Notes: generated by a model from the sequence alone, not told the origin. A stretch of DNA of 64,000 nt from Desarmillaria ectypa (GCA_030407005.1 JAUDYN010000005.1:3720001-3784000), one strand, 5' to 3'; counted from the first letter of the stretch, positions 1 through 12,262 are shown. Numbers and translations: made by a program.

Positions 1-136
1 CCCGTCAGACGACGCTAAGATGACGGCGGCTGAGTATCACAGCCACGATATGGCTCTATGTATTTGTCGAAGTCAACACTAAGACTCCTAGTATCGTGAA
101 ATGTGAGTTCTCGAATTTATACATCTTCATCATTTA

Positions 137-2336
137 TTGATATACCTTGATAGTTTTGCACCTAGCAATGGTGTCTTCACTGAAGAGGATAGCAAGGGAA
201 TCTCGGAGGATGCACCTGTAAACGCCAAACGAATGAAACCGTCGTCCGAAACAAGCTTAAATACAGGATCACCCCCGCCTATATCCATGTCTACAAAGCC
301 CAGGAGACAGAGAAGGTTAAATAAACAAGTTCAAGCAAACAGAGAGGCAAGTGGCAGAGAAGCAGAGAAGCAGAGAGTAGCCGAGTACGAAGCATCATTG
401 GTTCCATGGGGAAAGGATGACACTTTTACGTTTCCAGACAGCATGCCTGTAAATGTCTTTTCTCTCTACCAATACAATTTGACGTATATTTTTTCCAGGC
501 AGCGTTAAAGGTGTTAAAGGATGAAGGTCAGTGCTATGCTCTCCGTATCGTTCTCGGTTTCTGATTGGGACCTCAGCCAAGAAGCAGTATAATCTTAACG
601 ACAAGGATATGGATACCCTCCAGTATGAAGAATTAACCCAGCCACGCGCCACACGAGCAAGGCATTTTCCCTTCCCAAGGTGCAAGCCCTATCCGTACAG
701 ATGCATGGCGAGTTACCAGGCACTGTCGGCCACGAATTACACTAGTAAGTGATAATGGTCATTTAGGCCGATACGGCACTCACGTGAACGCTAGCCTGGA
801 CGAAAACTTCGAGAGGAAACGACGCAACTGTGGCAATTCCCACGGAGGTAGGCATGCGATTCCAGTCAGAAATGACGCACGGCAAAGCGGAGGAATATCG
901 AACACGACTCAGAGCATGTATGCGACAAGGTGTACCTACTTATGACGCAAGACCATCATCATACACCCCACCGGAGTTGGGCTCGACCAAGGACACTCTA
1001 CCGGAAAACACACATCGCAAAACGACTGTCGCCTGATCATACATCTTCAGCTACGTCTACATGAACTCGACGGTTTGGAAAGAAGACCTCAACCAGATGG
1101 TCTTGACATGGATAATCCGAATGCCGATTCCGTCATTGGTCCTTTCCTGTATTCCGGGCAAACTCTGAATTATGGGGACGTCCAACAGAGGGCCATGGAC
1201 TGTCATGGCGGATTTGAATCTCATAACCAGATGCAAGTTACTTCTTTGCTTCGACGTTGGGGCCATTTACCAATTACCACTGCGTGACAGTATCCTCCAG
1301 AAGGCTAGGAAAGCAGTCTATGAGCGGAATTATGGCCAGTGGGAACGTTTCCCCGAGGAGCTCTCGTTAAGATTCGCTATGAGTCCTAGGCGGCTAAAGG
1401 GCGAGGCTTGGGCAAAGGAAGTTCAGGATAAGAGCCTATTGAAGGTTTGGTGGCCGCCGTACGATCAGAATACGGATGAAAATGGCGCTTATGAACTGTA
1501 CGCTCCCGGCATCGTAGCGACTGATCATGGAGTACCCGGAACAAGTTGGTATTGCACCGATGCTGCTATCAAGCCATCTTTTTTTTTCGTCACTCTTGTT
1601 GTATAAGGCCGTCTACCTAGTATAATTCACCTATGGATACTGGAGAGTACTGCTCGCCATGTGACAAAGAAAGGAACACAGCTGACTCCGTCGTGTGGGC
1701 ATTTGTATACGCACTATGGCGGACAGCTCAGCGTTATATGGACCGTAGATCCGGAATTTTGTCTGGCCCTAAGGTGGCAAATCCGGACTAAAGTTTCCAT
1801 ACATACTCAAAATTGTTCTTCCAGCACTTCGCGCACCGCGCATGCCAGACTGTTTGTCTGTGCATCGATAACTATACTGCTCCTCTTCTCGCCCTACCAG
1901 AGACGCAACGTCCATAGATCGCTGAAGAACTCGAACTGTGGTATCCTCCTCTGTACGAATCAGGGTTGTATTCGAACAGGATCTATCGTTGGGGAATAGA
2001 ACGTCCCCTACGGACCTGATAAGCTAATAGCACCAAATTACCTGGCCCTTATATGAATACTGTCATGGGCTCTTCAATTTTGGTGTGGACTTTACGCATC
2101 TCCCTCTAATGCAAGAGACATTCGGCTTCATTGACTCGGAAGTTCGAAAGATGGATGAAACTGTGGGTCATCTCCCAGATGTGGAGGCAGCCGGGACGTT
2201 CTATACTATTTAAACGATCCGCGGTATATTGCGAGTCGGCGGGGAGGAATGTCTATCGCACACACAATGTTCTTGAGATCTTAGCCGGTAGCAGCGGGAG
2301 AATTATATTCTATGGCAGGTGGTGTCACTGAATAAG
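137..2336 (+). pseudogene. Decayed protein-coding remnant, family not recognised
   Basis: Coding-like segments lie in shifting frames without a continuous model. At 137-500 there is a basic, Lys/Arg-rich stretch. At 1075-1200 a segment contains PDGLDMDNPNADSVIGPFLY. At 1285-1560 a longer segment is rich in Trp and Tyr (KVWWPPYDQNTDENG). At 2120-2290 two pieces, FGFIDSEVRKMDETVGHLPD and DPRYIASRRGGMSIAHTMF, are adjacent but in different frames. The frame break lies near 2208-2215. Codon use and spacing look like an old multi-exon gene that has lost its frame. I do not recognise the family and no catalytic motif is visible. It could also be a live gene with many small introns that I failed to splice, but the frame break argues against that. 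Confidence 0.35.
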
Positions 2337-2650
2337 CTTAGAATATTGTTCCTGTACAGTAGGAGCACCATGAATGCTAGTAGTTACGTCCAAGTTGCAT
2401 TAGTACCAAGCTGGGCTTTTGCAAGTACTAGTCCTTTGGGTGGATCGTTTGGAACTAAGTAGTACTAAAATCCTAACTAGAACTCGGCGTGCAACTGACA
2501 CGAAGCGGAACGAAACTCGTAACAAATCCTTGTAAACTTTCTTTCTGGCACTGGGCCGGAGAGCCGAAGTTGGGATTACGTAAAGGACTGTCGGGAATTG
2601 ATTACTGATTTCTTTTCAGTTGTCCTTCCACAACGTACGCGCAGAGCCTG

Positions 2651-3013
2651 ATGAATACTGATTACCATTATATGCGATTCTCAGTATATCCAAAGGGAGC
2701 CGATGCACTCTCCTTGCGCCAGGCTATACAGAACGCTTTAGTGAAAACCTTTGGCATAGCTAGCGGGTCGATATACCTAGACATCCTATGGGTGGCCGAG
2801 GACGGGAATGAGATGGTCATACGAACGACGAAAGGGTGAGCAAAGCTTTTTTTTGTATTGTCCTGGTTCTAATGTCCGTTCAAAAGAGATTCAACGAGGA
2901 TTGTTGCCGCTGTCACCTCAGCCTCGACGCCCAGAATATCACTGCAAAGGGAATCGTCGTTCCTGCCTGCGCTCAGTAGCACGTCAGCAGCGCTAGAAGA
3001 AGAAGACTTATGA
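2651..3013 (+). CDS. RNase P/MRP protein subunit, Rpp14 type
   Basis: Two exons, 2651-2835 and 2887-3013, are joined across a 51-base intron that starts GTGAGC and ends AAAAG. The product is about 103 residues. It begins MNTDYHYMRFSVYPKG, which matches the conserved N-terminal EYHYMK region of human RPP14. A central segment reads ASGSIYLDILWVAEDGN and the C-terminal strand reads ISLQRESSFLPAL, which corresponds to the RPP14 segment ending in SPFLLAL. Family knowledge: Rpp14/Pop5 proteins help hold the catalytic RNA of RNase P and RNase MRP in the nucleus, for 5' processing of tRNA precursors and for rRNA processing. The intron is phase 2 and the joined frame is open to TGA at 3011. The start is the first in-frame ATG before the conserved YHYM. 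A short upstream coding exon cannot be excluded. Confidence 0.7.
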
Positions 3014-3094
3014 ATTATTGAACAGTTCCACGATTCGATTTGCCCGTTCGGACAGGAGACGTGCGGTAGGACAATACCTGCTCCGTCGTTCCTT

Positions 3095-4286
3095 ATGTCC
3101 ACCACTACCCATTTCCTCCAACATGAGCATCCGCGTCGCAAGCTCCTTATATTTATGGAGCGCATCTTCTACGACGAGCCAAACTACAAAAGATTGGCCC
3201 ACGAATGTCAGACCGTTCAAATAGGTTCCACTATCGAAACGATGGCGCTAGCCTTATTTCTCGTCTGACATCCGACACTCCTGTCCAAGTTCTGTGTTTG
3301 ACCGCGTGTTCCCCACCCGAGGGAAGACGTGGTCGCACTAGGGATCCAATTTTGTTGGCGGCTCTTGGAACTCAAGAGGTGTGGTTATGGCTATAAAACG
3401 CAGAAGAGCGGACTTGGGCCAGGTAGGCAAAGTTTTACTTCGCCGTATTGCATTGTCCTCATGTTTTGCCCTTCTAGTCCGGCGGATACGCTGGTCCATA
3501 TGAAATCACCCTTATTGATGCTACTGCCATAGATACATTCCAAATATTCTATTCGTTTCCACATTCTACAACTACACTAAACGAACACCGTCAAAAAGTG
3601 AACCAACTAGGTATCAAGGGAGAATCCTACGTAGGACCGACACGACTGACAACTGACAACGAAAAGGTTCGCATGTGGAAGACTTTGACTTGGATATGGT
3701 AACATCAAGACGGCTCTACCGAGGAGATCATGGTGCCATCTTTCAGTGCGCAGAGTTGACAACGTTGAAGAAAAACGTAGACATTTGTGGCTTTCAACAA
3801 ACAGGCCTCCTCATAACAGTATCGGAATTAGCTGGTGCAGCTCAAAAATACATTTTCGAAAGCTTTCTGAAAAAAGTGTGTAAGAGCATCAGTGGCTGTC
3901 GGAGTTGAGTACGGAGAAAATAGTTTAAGCCGGAACTTCGGGCCAATGTAACGGATGTTGAGACCAGCCACAAGTTCAACTCCAACCTCCATCCCCCCTT
4001 TCGAGTGTTCCGGGAGCCATCAGTCCAAAGGTTCTGTCTCATTACTTTCTCCTTGCTCTTCATTGATGCCAATTTGTTGCAGAATCGTTTTCCTAAGACA
4101 TCAGGTTTCATACCGGTGCACTGTACTCCGAGTCTCCCAGTCTGCAAAGAACTTTGGAGCGCTGAAAAGGGGCCTAATATGACATCATATACTGTTATCG
4201 AACTAATAATCATTTATCCAAGGATGTCACAAAATTCGAGTCGGATACGAGATCGCATTCATCGACGGTTGGCAGCCGCAAAGTAG
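3095..4286 (+). CDS. Unrecognised multi-exon gene, probably incomplete or decayed
   Basis: A reading frame opens immediately after the Rpp14 stop, and its first Met is at 3095. It contains MERIFYDEPNYKRLAHECQ and reaches ETMALALFLV at about 3238, where GTCTGA could be a splice donor. Later exon-like pieces are 3481-3702 (TLNEHRQKVNQLGIKGESYV, ending at a GTAACA donor) and about 3765-3870 (VDICGFQQTGLLITVSELAG). The last is 3930-4286 (FRVFREPSVQRFCLITFSLL, ending RIRDRIHRRLAAAK). The 3872-3925 stretch behaves as an intron (GTGTAAGAG...AAATAG). These parts have coding texture and lie in order on one strand, so one gene is likely. I could not join 3241 to 3481 cleanly. I do not recognise the family. 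Confidence 0.35.
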
Positions 4287-4430
4287 ACCTCATTTGTGTT
4301 ATCTAATCCTCTTAGTGCTTACAGAGACTTCAAATAATCTGGTAGGAGGCCTTGTACTGTGGTCGATCACTGAGACTTCACCGCCTCCAGAAGGAGGTCG
4401 AAGTGAACCAAAATGTGGAGTACCATCAGG

Positions 4431-4436
4431 TATAAA
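4431..4436 (+). promoter_or_regulatory. TATA box of the F-box-like gene
   Basis: TATAAA lies 78 bases upstream of the ATG at 4514, a distance that suits a short fungal 5' leader. Assignment is by position only. Confidence 0.4.
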
Positions 4437-4513
4437 TTGCAGGGGATAACGTTGCCTTCAGCCACACAAATCATCCATCATACAACTCAGCTGAACCAAA
4501 TATCTCTACCACA

Positions 4514-5161
4514 ATGAACAACATACTTCCCGCCGAAGTACTTGCCCAGATCATCCAGGAAGCATGGGCACTTCCTCTCACAACCTTCGAACGACTCCGA
4601 ATGACGACATCATCCGTTCTCGTCAGCAAATCATTCGCTTGGGAATTCACTCGCGTGTTCTGTACCGACGTACACATCTTCACGCCATCCCACCTTAACC
4701 ATGTCATCTGCCGTATGCTACAACGAGACACTGTAGCCTTCCGGTCGATTGACTCTTCATTCACACCGTCAGAATTCTGTCGGTCTATTTCCTTCGTCCT
4801 CGAAGTCGATCCCCATGGCACCAATCCCGTAACGCACCCGGTATCGAAAGACATCCACGATCTGATGCCGGTGCTTCAACAGTTCTTCCCCAACGCCAAG
4901 CGAGTATCGATGAACTACCACAACTGGTGGTATAACGACACTGAACTCTGGCGACTCCAGCTACCGGAACAAGTAACCGAGTTGGAATTCGTGTACACGC
5001 ACAGCACGCGGTACACACAAGAGCGTCTGGAGAAGAACGCAAAGTTGGACGTCATTCCACCGTACGACTTACCTGGAGTGAAGAAGTTGACGATCCTGGG
5101 AGGGAATCGGTTGTTCAACAGCGAAATCGTACAAGCGTGTTACAACGCTCGTCTTAGCTGA
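4514..5161 (+). CDS. F-box-like protein, single exon
   Basis: An uninterrupted frame of 215 codons. The N-terminus NNILPAEVLAQIIQEAWALP fits an F-box-like helix pair (LPxEVLxxII). It is followed by a stretch rich in Ser, Phe and His (SSVLVSKSFAWEFTRVF) and a Trp-rich segment near residue 138 (YHNWWYNDTELWRLQLPEQ). Agaricomycete genomes hold large families of such lineage-specific F-box-like genes. If the domain is real, the protein would link a target to an SCF ubiquitin ligase through Skp1. The C-terminal half shows no clear leucine-rich repeats, so the target-binding part is unknown. The ATG is the first in frame, 78 bases after a TATA box. The protein is shorter than many members of this group, so a C-terminal truncation is possible. 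Confidence 0.6.
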   Translation: MNNILPAEVLAQIIQEAWALPLTTFERLRMTTSSVLVSKSFAWEFTRVFCTDVHIFTPSHLNHVICRMLQRDTVAFRSIDSSFTPSEFCRSISFVLEVDPHGTNPVTHPVSKDIHDLMPVLQQFFPNAKRVSMNYHNWWYNDTELWRLQLPEQVTELEFVYTHSTRYTQERLEKNAKLDVIPPYDLPGVKKLTILGGNRLFNSEIVQACYNARLS

Positions 5162-7020
5162 TGAACCAACGGACGATAAATATTTAATGAACTGCTTTTA
5201 TTTTTTCTTATCTATTTCTGTTGCATTATCTGCTATATATCTTCTTTGCTTTGCTATCTATATCTATTTTGCAACATGTTACCTTTTTGGACCTTTCAAA
5301 AGCTGTATCCAATTAGAAATGTTTCCGTCAATGCAGATTAATTGGAATCAGTTCCTATTCGTGCGCGACTTCAAGCACTAGCTCGATGTATCGTAAAATC
5401 GTATCAGCCGTTTTAATGGCCAAGCAACTAGTGAGCTCGCTTGCGTTGCAGTATAACTGGTAGAAAACCTGTCGATACTTACCTACCCCTTCGCACCGGC
5501 TTACAAAGTTCCTACTCCTTTTTCTGAGATGGCTGCTGCCAACAGTGATATCTACCTTCATTTCTGAAGTGCTATAAGGAATCGGTGTCATAGTTAGCGT
5601 AATAACCATACAAAACTTATCATCTTCAGCAACCAATATTATATGTACTAGTTTCACTATATAGCATTTCAAGTACGGTGATTGATGATAGACATGGTGC
5701 CAAGGCGGTCTCTCAATCTCGTGCTCCCAAATGGTACACAGACTTGGGAAAATCTGTCTTTAAAATCAGACTCTCCGATGTAAAGGCACACCAGTTTCCG
5801 AGTCCAACTTCTCTCTCCTCATTCATTTAAGTTTTGGCTTCCAACGCCAAGGCTGACAGATCACCGGGAAATTGTTTCCACAAGATGTATTCTGTACATC
5901 GATAAAATGTACTCCCTTCCGTTCATAATACACTTCAGTGATCGGCACATACCAATAGTCCAGCGACCTAGAGTTTTTGAAATTTTGCCCTTCAGCACAG
6001 CCGCCACGTGAGTCCCAAGGAGTGTTGTATCTCTCTACAGACGTCCCGGTTTGTCTCTATTATGATTACTAGCTATCCTTTCTCTATTACCTTGTACTTT
6101 TATGACTTAGCCTTGACTCAAATTACTGTACCTATGATTCATTCTATTCATTTCTCTCATCTTCCAATTATCTGTACTTTACTACGGCTCCAAATTATCC
6201 TGTACATTAGTATAAAAAGACGTAGGGACAACAATACAATCAGAATTACTCCCTCCGAACCGGCATCAGACTTAAGAGGATAGGGCGATACCTCAAGAGG
6301 AAGTGCTGCGACGAACTAACACATGACCACGGCTGAACTCGACAATTCAAATTTCCACCACCATCCAATCACTACCACTACCATCACTATCATCATCGCC
6401 GACAATGATGACATGGCCACCGCCGCTTCCTCTCTCATCAGCTACATGTCCCACCACTGCCACTCGCTCAATAGCCTCCAACTCGTATGTCGCGACTGAG
6501 AGGCCAAGAATCGGAGCTATCGACGGTGCCGGTGGGACTATCGCCTGACCTGACGCGAAGGTCATTATTGGCCCCTCAGGCTGTTGGTTATGATGCTCCA
6601 GGATTGATATTTTCCTGACGAGAAGAATATACAGGTAAGTACGTATATTCACCAGTTTATTAGTAGTTAGTAGTACAGCATATCCTTAGCTATAGTTTTT
6701 GAATGAATACAGAATTATTACTCTTCTTCAACTTGAGAAATAACATGGGTAAGGGCTTCGTTAAAATTTCTCTTCGATCCCACCACACTTGACTTCCACG
6801 CGACTACTAACGCTCGCGAGCCAGCTCATCTCGTTATTTCCATTTTGTGTTACATAACGGTCACGGAGGGCAAAAACAAGGCAACACTCATCAAGGAAGT
6901 CAACACGTTGAACATCGAGGAGGGCCAGACAAACACTCTTCTTTACCGTTATCATCTCCGCAACGGACTACAACGCTAGACCCGGATTTTCTTCGATAAT
7001 CTGGCTGGAGGAAAGGTGCC
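5162..7020. other. Gene-poor, AT-rich stretch with possible exon fragments
   Basis: No gene could be supported. The minus strand has a 105-codon open frame at 5355-5672 that ends YIELVLEVAHE and contains a basic patch HLRKRSRNFVSRCEG. Upstream of it (about 5830-5960) another minus frame contains VYYERKGVHFIDVQN. These may be exons of a decayed gene, but no splice chain or family emerged. At 6355-6420 a run of CA/TC-rich triplets is low-complexity sequence. TATA-like AT-rich tracts occur throughout 5180-5300. Confidence 0.3.
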
Positions 7021-8090
7021 TTGCTGTTAAGGGTTCCTCACGTTCATTGGTGCGTTGTCAACCCGTTTACGGATGGGGGCAAGCCGCCAGAGCTCATCGA
7101 TACTTTAGTAGGCCAATTGCTGTTTCCTGTTCTGGAATGGGCACAACAGAATATTGGTTCGTTCGGTACTTTAGGTTTTCTTCCTAGTTTGCCTTCGCGA
7201 TTCTGGGAAAGGGAGGAAATTTGAGAAGCCTGTTTACTTCACGCATAAATGAAGGCATGGTTCAAAAAACATTTGGTCTTTCTCAGGCCGAGCTTAACGT
7301 TGGTGCTTATTAAGGATGCTCTACAAATTCCAGCTTCCTCTATGAGGATATCAAGGAGTAGATGGCTGCAACCTACTTCCTTTTTCTACCTTCTATCACA
7401 GCTGTTATCTACTATCTTGGGCCGACTTCTCGAACTATATCCTCGCAAGACATCCGTGCACTTGCAGTATAGCACCGGAGAAGAAGCCTTTGGGTTACTG
7501 TGGCTTTAAGAGTCTGGCTGCTATAGGTTGGCATGATCTCTAGTTCTCAATATCATTCACTCACCTCTTCCAAGCGATGGCTTGACATTTCACACTCAAC
7601 ATCAAATCTTTCTGCTCGAGTAGGTTTGAAAGCGTATGGGCACTTACTCTCGTAATTTATCATCCTATTCATCTATCTATCCAACTATACCGCATGCCGT
7701 TCAAAATCAGGTGGATGATTCCACGATACTTTCCCCCGTGGTGGGTATCTCGATTCATCGGTCCGGTTGGGCGAAATGACAGTCGACTTTGGGTTTCATT
7801 TGTCACGATCTTGGATCCCAACGATAACTTAGAGATACCTCGTGAGTGGATCGCATATTGTCTGTCAAACACATGTTGATTATCTTCCAGATCCATTTTG
7901 GCTGTTGTACACGCCTGAGAATGAGGTACGGTACAATGAACCTGCCGAGGCGCGTTGTGTTGAATGATCATCGCCTCAGATGCTCTTGTAGCTGCATGGT
8001 GGCAGCGTGTATGTCATTCTGGATCACTATTGCAAGGAACAGATCGAATTCTGACCTCAAGGTTAACGCCGAGGCTTTCAACCGGTAAAG
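7021..8090 (+). pseudogene. Dead tandem copy of the type-B carboxylesterase
   Basis: Blocks matching the intact gene at 8591-10783 occur in the same order. At about 7110-7175, LEWAQQNIGSFG matches LEWVQVNIGAFG. At 7465-7500, YSTGEEAFGL matches YNTGNETFGL. At 7785-7845, WVSFVTILDPNDNLEIPR matches WVSFATSLDPNDGRGSSR. A block near 7895-7960 (YTPENEVRYNEP) corresponds to the C-terminal region. The N-terminal signal peptide, the nucleophile elbow GESAG and the catalytic His block (SHGSEIPFVYG) were not found, and stop codons interrupt the frames between blocks. The gene therefore cannot make an active esterase. Same orientation and about 500 bases of spacing point to tandem duplication followed by decay of the upstream copy. 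Confidence 0.7.
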
Positions 8091-8590
8091 TATATGTTCG
8101 TATTGACGTGTCTTTCTTTCGGTGACAATGCGTATATCTACCCGTCCGGAGCGCTGAGTGAGGTTGAATGAGAAAAGAAGCTTCGCATGTGTGTCGTCAA
8201 TCTGTGATACTCAGCGTAGCATGCGTCAGTTGGTCAGGAATCATCACCTCGTGAGGCATCTCTATGAGCCAAATACGGCTGAAACTCTGACGCGGCACGC
8301 GTCTCAAGAGAAGATAATTCCAAGTACATTCTTAGCGCATGGTGCAATGAGATGTGATTCGCCAAGGTTTTAATTTTAGTGCGTGCCTTGACTTCCTCCG
8401 TTTCCCCATACCGAAGCGGCATTCAGTTCAGAGTAAACACAAATCATTGCAGTGCCTCCATCATCTGATTATCAATTCGGGTCATGTATAAGTACGGACT
8501 TCTCAAGTGGATGATCCAGCTTTGGCTGCTATCTTCCTAGTCTGTCAGGAAGTCAACGGCGAACCCAGCAACTTCAAGCCTCTCTTCACC

Positions 8591-10783
8591 ATGAGAATTC
8601 TGGTGTATTACGTACTTTTGTTTTGTACTGCGGCTTCATGCTCTCCGCAAGTTCAGCTACGAAAGACCACAATAGTAGGGAGGGACATTGTGGGAATCAA
8701 GCAAGACTTTTTCGGAGGTGCGTCGCCGTCTGTGAGCTAATGATCCTCGCTCAAGTAATAATCAGGTATACCGTACGCGAAACCTCCCCTTGGGTCACTG
8801 CGTTTGCGGCCACCAGTATTAAAAACACAGCTTGACGCAGGATTTTTCAACGCGAGCAGTTTTGGATCATCCTGTCTCCAACCGGTAAGCATCTTGCGGT
8901 CTTATGTGCACGTAGCTTAACTACTCCATAGAAAACGTCCAATATCACTATTTCAGAAGACTGCTTGACTATTAATATCCTTCGTCCGAGTGGGGTTACG
9001 AACCGATCGTCTTTGCCTGTGCTATTTTGGTAATCGTACTCCACGCCCGCAAGGCTCTTTATTGACGGCGTTTGCCCACAGGACGTACGGTGGCGGCTTT
9101 GAATCAGGTTCTGCATCCGCATTCAATGGCAGCGCTATCGTTGCTCAAAGTGTTGTAAGGGTAAGGGCTGCCGTGGAATTTTGGTTCGTACGTATTGTTG
9201 ATGCACCATGAATCCAGGGAACGCCTATTATCTATGTTAATTTCAACTACCGTCTTGGACCTCTCGGTTTTCCCCAGGGAGCAGAAGCTGCATCTCGAGG
9301 CATACTCAATCTCGCCATTAAGGACCAGCTGGCGGCACTAGAATGGGTCCAGGTAAATATTGGCGCATTCGGAGGGGATAAGGACAAGGTAGGTTTGAAT
9401 GTTGCCAATATATAACATCGGATTAACGTGTAACAGGTGACAGTCTTTGGAGAGAGCGCAGGTTCTATCATGACGTCCGTACTCTTTCTACACCCATCTA
9501 TATCCAAGTTTGCAAGAGCGGCGGTACGTATGGCTAACCAAGATTCGATCCATTCACTTATCAGCCGTAGATATTCGAGTCCGGGTCGGCGACTTCGTCC
9601 CCCACATTCAATGCTCAACGTCGAGAAAACTCCTGGACCAATTTTGTCCGGGGAATACCAAGCTGCAGTTCCTTTGTCGGGACATTGTTTACAGTAAACT
9701 GCTTACAATCTGTCAGCTCTTCAGATATCCTTGAAGGGTTGTTGCAGGCCTTTGCAGAAGCAGACGATGCGTTTCCTTACGATCCAACACTTGATGGACC
9801 CTCAGGTGTTTTCCCAGGTTTGCCTTCTCAATTATTCCGCCAAGGCCAGTTCGCTCGATTACCTTTTATCGCTGGTACCAACCTGGACGAAGGTACGACT
9901 TGCCTAATCATTCCTTCTTCTGAAACACTGACCATCTGTCCAGGGACTTTGTTCTGTCCCACGGAGTTGAACTATACTAATGATGTCCTCCGAGAAATCT
10001 TGAACACGAACTTATCTCCCCCAACAGTTCCTGACAGCGTTCTGGATGAAATATTGGCATTGTATCCTGACGATCCCTCTGCTGGCTCTCCGTACAATAC
10101 GGGCAATGAGACGTTTGGCCTATCGCCTCTCTTTAAGAAATGCGCCGCGTTGAGTTGGTTCGTTCTGTTGCCCGTTCTTCACCTGCTTAAGGTATCTTGA
10201 AGCGGGCGATTTATCGTTTGACTCCCAAAGACGCTACTGGATTCAAACCACCTCAGAATCAGGTGTTAAAGCTTTTGGATACCGCTTTACGCAGCCTCTT
10301 TCTACTATCCCGGCTGACCTTGGAGGTGGGTTTTGTTCGCCATTGCATTAGTAGGTTGACTTCTAATATCCTACAAAGTCTCTCATGGCAGCGAAATACC
10401 ATTTGTGTATGGCACCTTGGGGTCTCCCAATCAATCGGCTTCAGCGAATGCGTTAAGCGTAGCGATCATTGACTATTGGGTGTCTTTTGCAACGAGTCTG
10501 GACCCTAACGACGGCCGTGGCTCATCACGTACGTATTCTTCGCCTAATACAGCTTTATCGACCCTCAATATAGTACACCTTAGGTCCCACATGGCCCCAG
10601 TACACACCAACTCAACAGGTAACACTTGTATCTGTGTCAAACAATCGAGTTGGGCTGAAACAGTCTTCACAGGTGCTAATGCAACTAAACGGCAATAACC
10701 TGACCGTCATTCCCGATGATTACAACAAAGAAAAGATCGATTTTATCATTTCTGAAGCTGCGATCTTTCGTCATCGTCGTTGA
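8591..10783 (+). CDS. Secreted type-B carboxylesterase/lipase
   Basis: About a dozen exons splice into one open frame of roughly 530 residues from ATG 8591 to TGA 10781-10783. The N-terminus MRILVYYVLLFCTAASCS is a signal peptide. The oxyanion-hole region reads WTYGGGFESG and the nucleophile elbow reads VFGESAGSIM (Ser). The acid residue lies in AGTNLDEGT and the catalytic His in SHGSEIPFVYG. These are the hallmarks of the carboxylesterase type-B (COesterase, alpha/beta hydrolase) family. Several N-x-S/T sites suggest glycosylation. The likely role is extracellular hydrolysis of carboxylic esters, perhaps lipids or plant esters; the substrate cannot be read from the sequence. Introns such as 8719-8764 and 9158-9217 have standard borders. 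A dead tandem copy lies just upstream. The triad is complete and I saw no disabling change. Confidence 0.88.
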
Positions 10784-11033
10784 CAACTTTCGTTACAAAA
10801 TAATAGTATGTTGGTTACATGTTCATCTACAACCGGTAAACAAAACCGAACTGTTGGAATTTGAAGACTGAGGTGGTTCTTTGAGTGATCCTTGTCCTGT
10901 TTTCAGCTGTGATTGTTATCACCAATTTTCCATAATACCCGAGCCCCGAAACGTTTCGCTACTCTGGTTGTAAAGGTTGCTGTTCCCTTCCCGTATCTTT
11001 TTTGCTCAAAACGACACAAGTCAAAACATCACA

Positions 11034-12180
11034 ATGGAGACTGCTCTCATTGTATTTCTACTTTTACCCGCTTTGGCCATTTCGCTGGCTGTCACCGTAC
11101 CACTGATGGGCATTCTTGTGCGATTCAGAGCGAATTACACTCCCAAGAGTCGAATCACATTTGACGAAGAGAATGCTGCACCAACGGGTCCGGGAGCCGT
11201 TTCAAGATTTAATTTTCTGGTATAATTGTTATGCAGGCTTCTTCACGTATACATACTTGGGTATGGCGAGGCGGATATATCGGATTGATGTACGGAGACG
11301 CGGTTTCCTTTTCCTGTACCTTTTCATCAGAAGCACATTAGGTTGGAAAGGGTTCTTCAAGGGATATGGTAGGCATGTTTTCGGGATCTCGAGTACGATA
11401 CTGACCACGAATCTTTAGCCCCTCTATTTTAAAATTTAAAATTATTTTTTTTTTGCTTTTTCTCCATCTGCTTTGGAGTGGCGTTGTTCACAAACTATCG
11501 GCCTAATGTTAGACAAGGTATTCCTCAGATTCCTCCACTTGGCATTGTAGGGACTGCAGTGGCTATCTCATTGTCTATCATCATGGGTATGCTACTCAGA
11601 GTCATTGTTTATCGGTATAATTTTCGCTTGCTGAAAGACGCTATACTAAACCCTATACCTGTAATAGTTCCATGGTAACGCCGCACGACTTGAGTGTTCT
11701 CCACTTAATAAGGTCTTGGAACGCTTTGCTTGTTCCAACGTTATTTCCTTCTGGCCTCCTTTCAACAACGGCGACTATTACAGTCACCAGTACCGTCGTA
11801 TTCGGGCCCATCAGAAACCTCTTGCTCACCTGGGCAAATCAATCGGCATATCCCATCAGCAACCTGTCACTAGCTCTGTATTACATCCTGGCCATCGTCT
11901 TCACGATCATCGTCACACCTCTGGATGTGATCGCCACACGTTTGGCGGTACAAGGAAGCAGTGCTGTTGGAGAAGCTGAAGAAAATTCGCTGGTAGGGGA
12001 GATGGTCGTTACACTAAGGGATCCGGAGTGGTCGACTGTGCAACCCGACTCTGGGATGAAGAGGGATAGCCAGTTTTATATCGCGGATGGTGGTTCACTC
12101 TTCTCACTGCCGCCTATTTTTTCTGATGCACATTGGTTGCTGTTCTGTATTACGTCTGTTGATGTCAATCTGATATAGTG
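11034..12180 (+). pseudogene. Broken mitochondrial-carrier-like (SLC25) gene
   Basis: The start METALIVFLLLPALAISLAV is followed by LMGILVRFRANYTPK, typical of a fungal carrier group whose first repeat begins PLxGxLVRFRANY. Later pieces are GMARRIYRI, GWKGFFKGY, TNYRPNVRQGIPQIPPLGIV, NLSLALYYILAIVFTIIVTP and the carrier signature PLDVIATRLAVQ. The C-terminal part is disrupted. After MVVTLR at about 12018 the matching frame shifts to VVDCATRLWDEEG, meets a TAG at about 12047, and continues PVLYRGWWFTLLTAAYF. The join near 11205-11240 is also not clean. Live members act as inner-mitochondrial-membrane or related solute carriers. The frameshift plus stop make this copy a probable pseudogene, though sequencing error could explain one of the two. 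Confidence 0.65.
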
Positions 12181-12262
12181 TACTTAAATGACATATTATC
12201 TACAAGCGAGTGTCATAGTTAGAATATCCTGAATTCAAAGCTCCTCGACCGATCGATATGGG

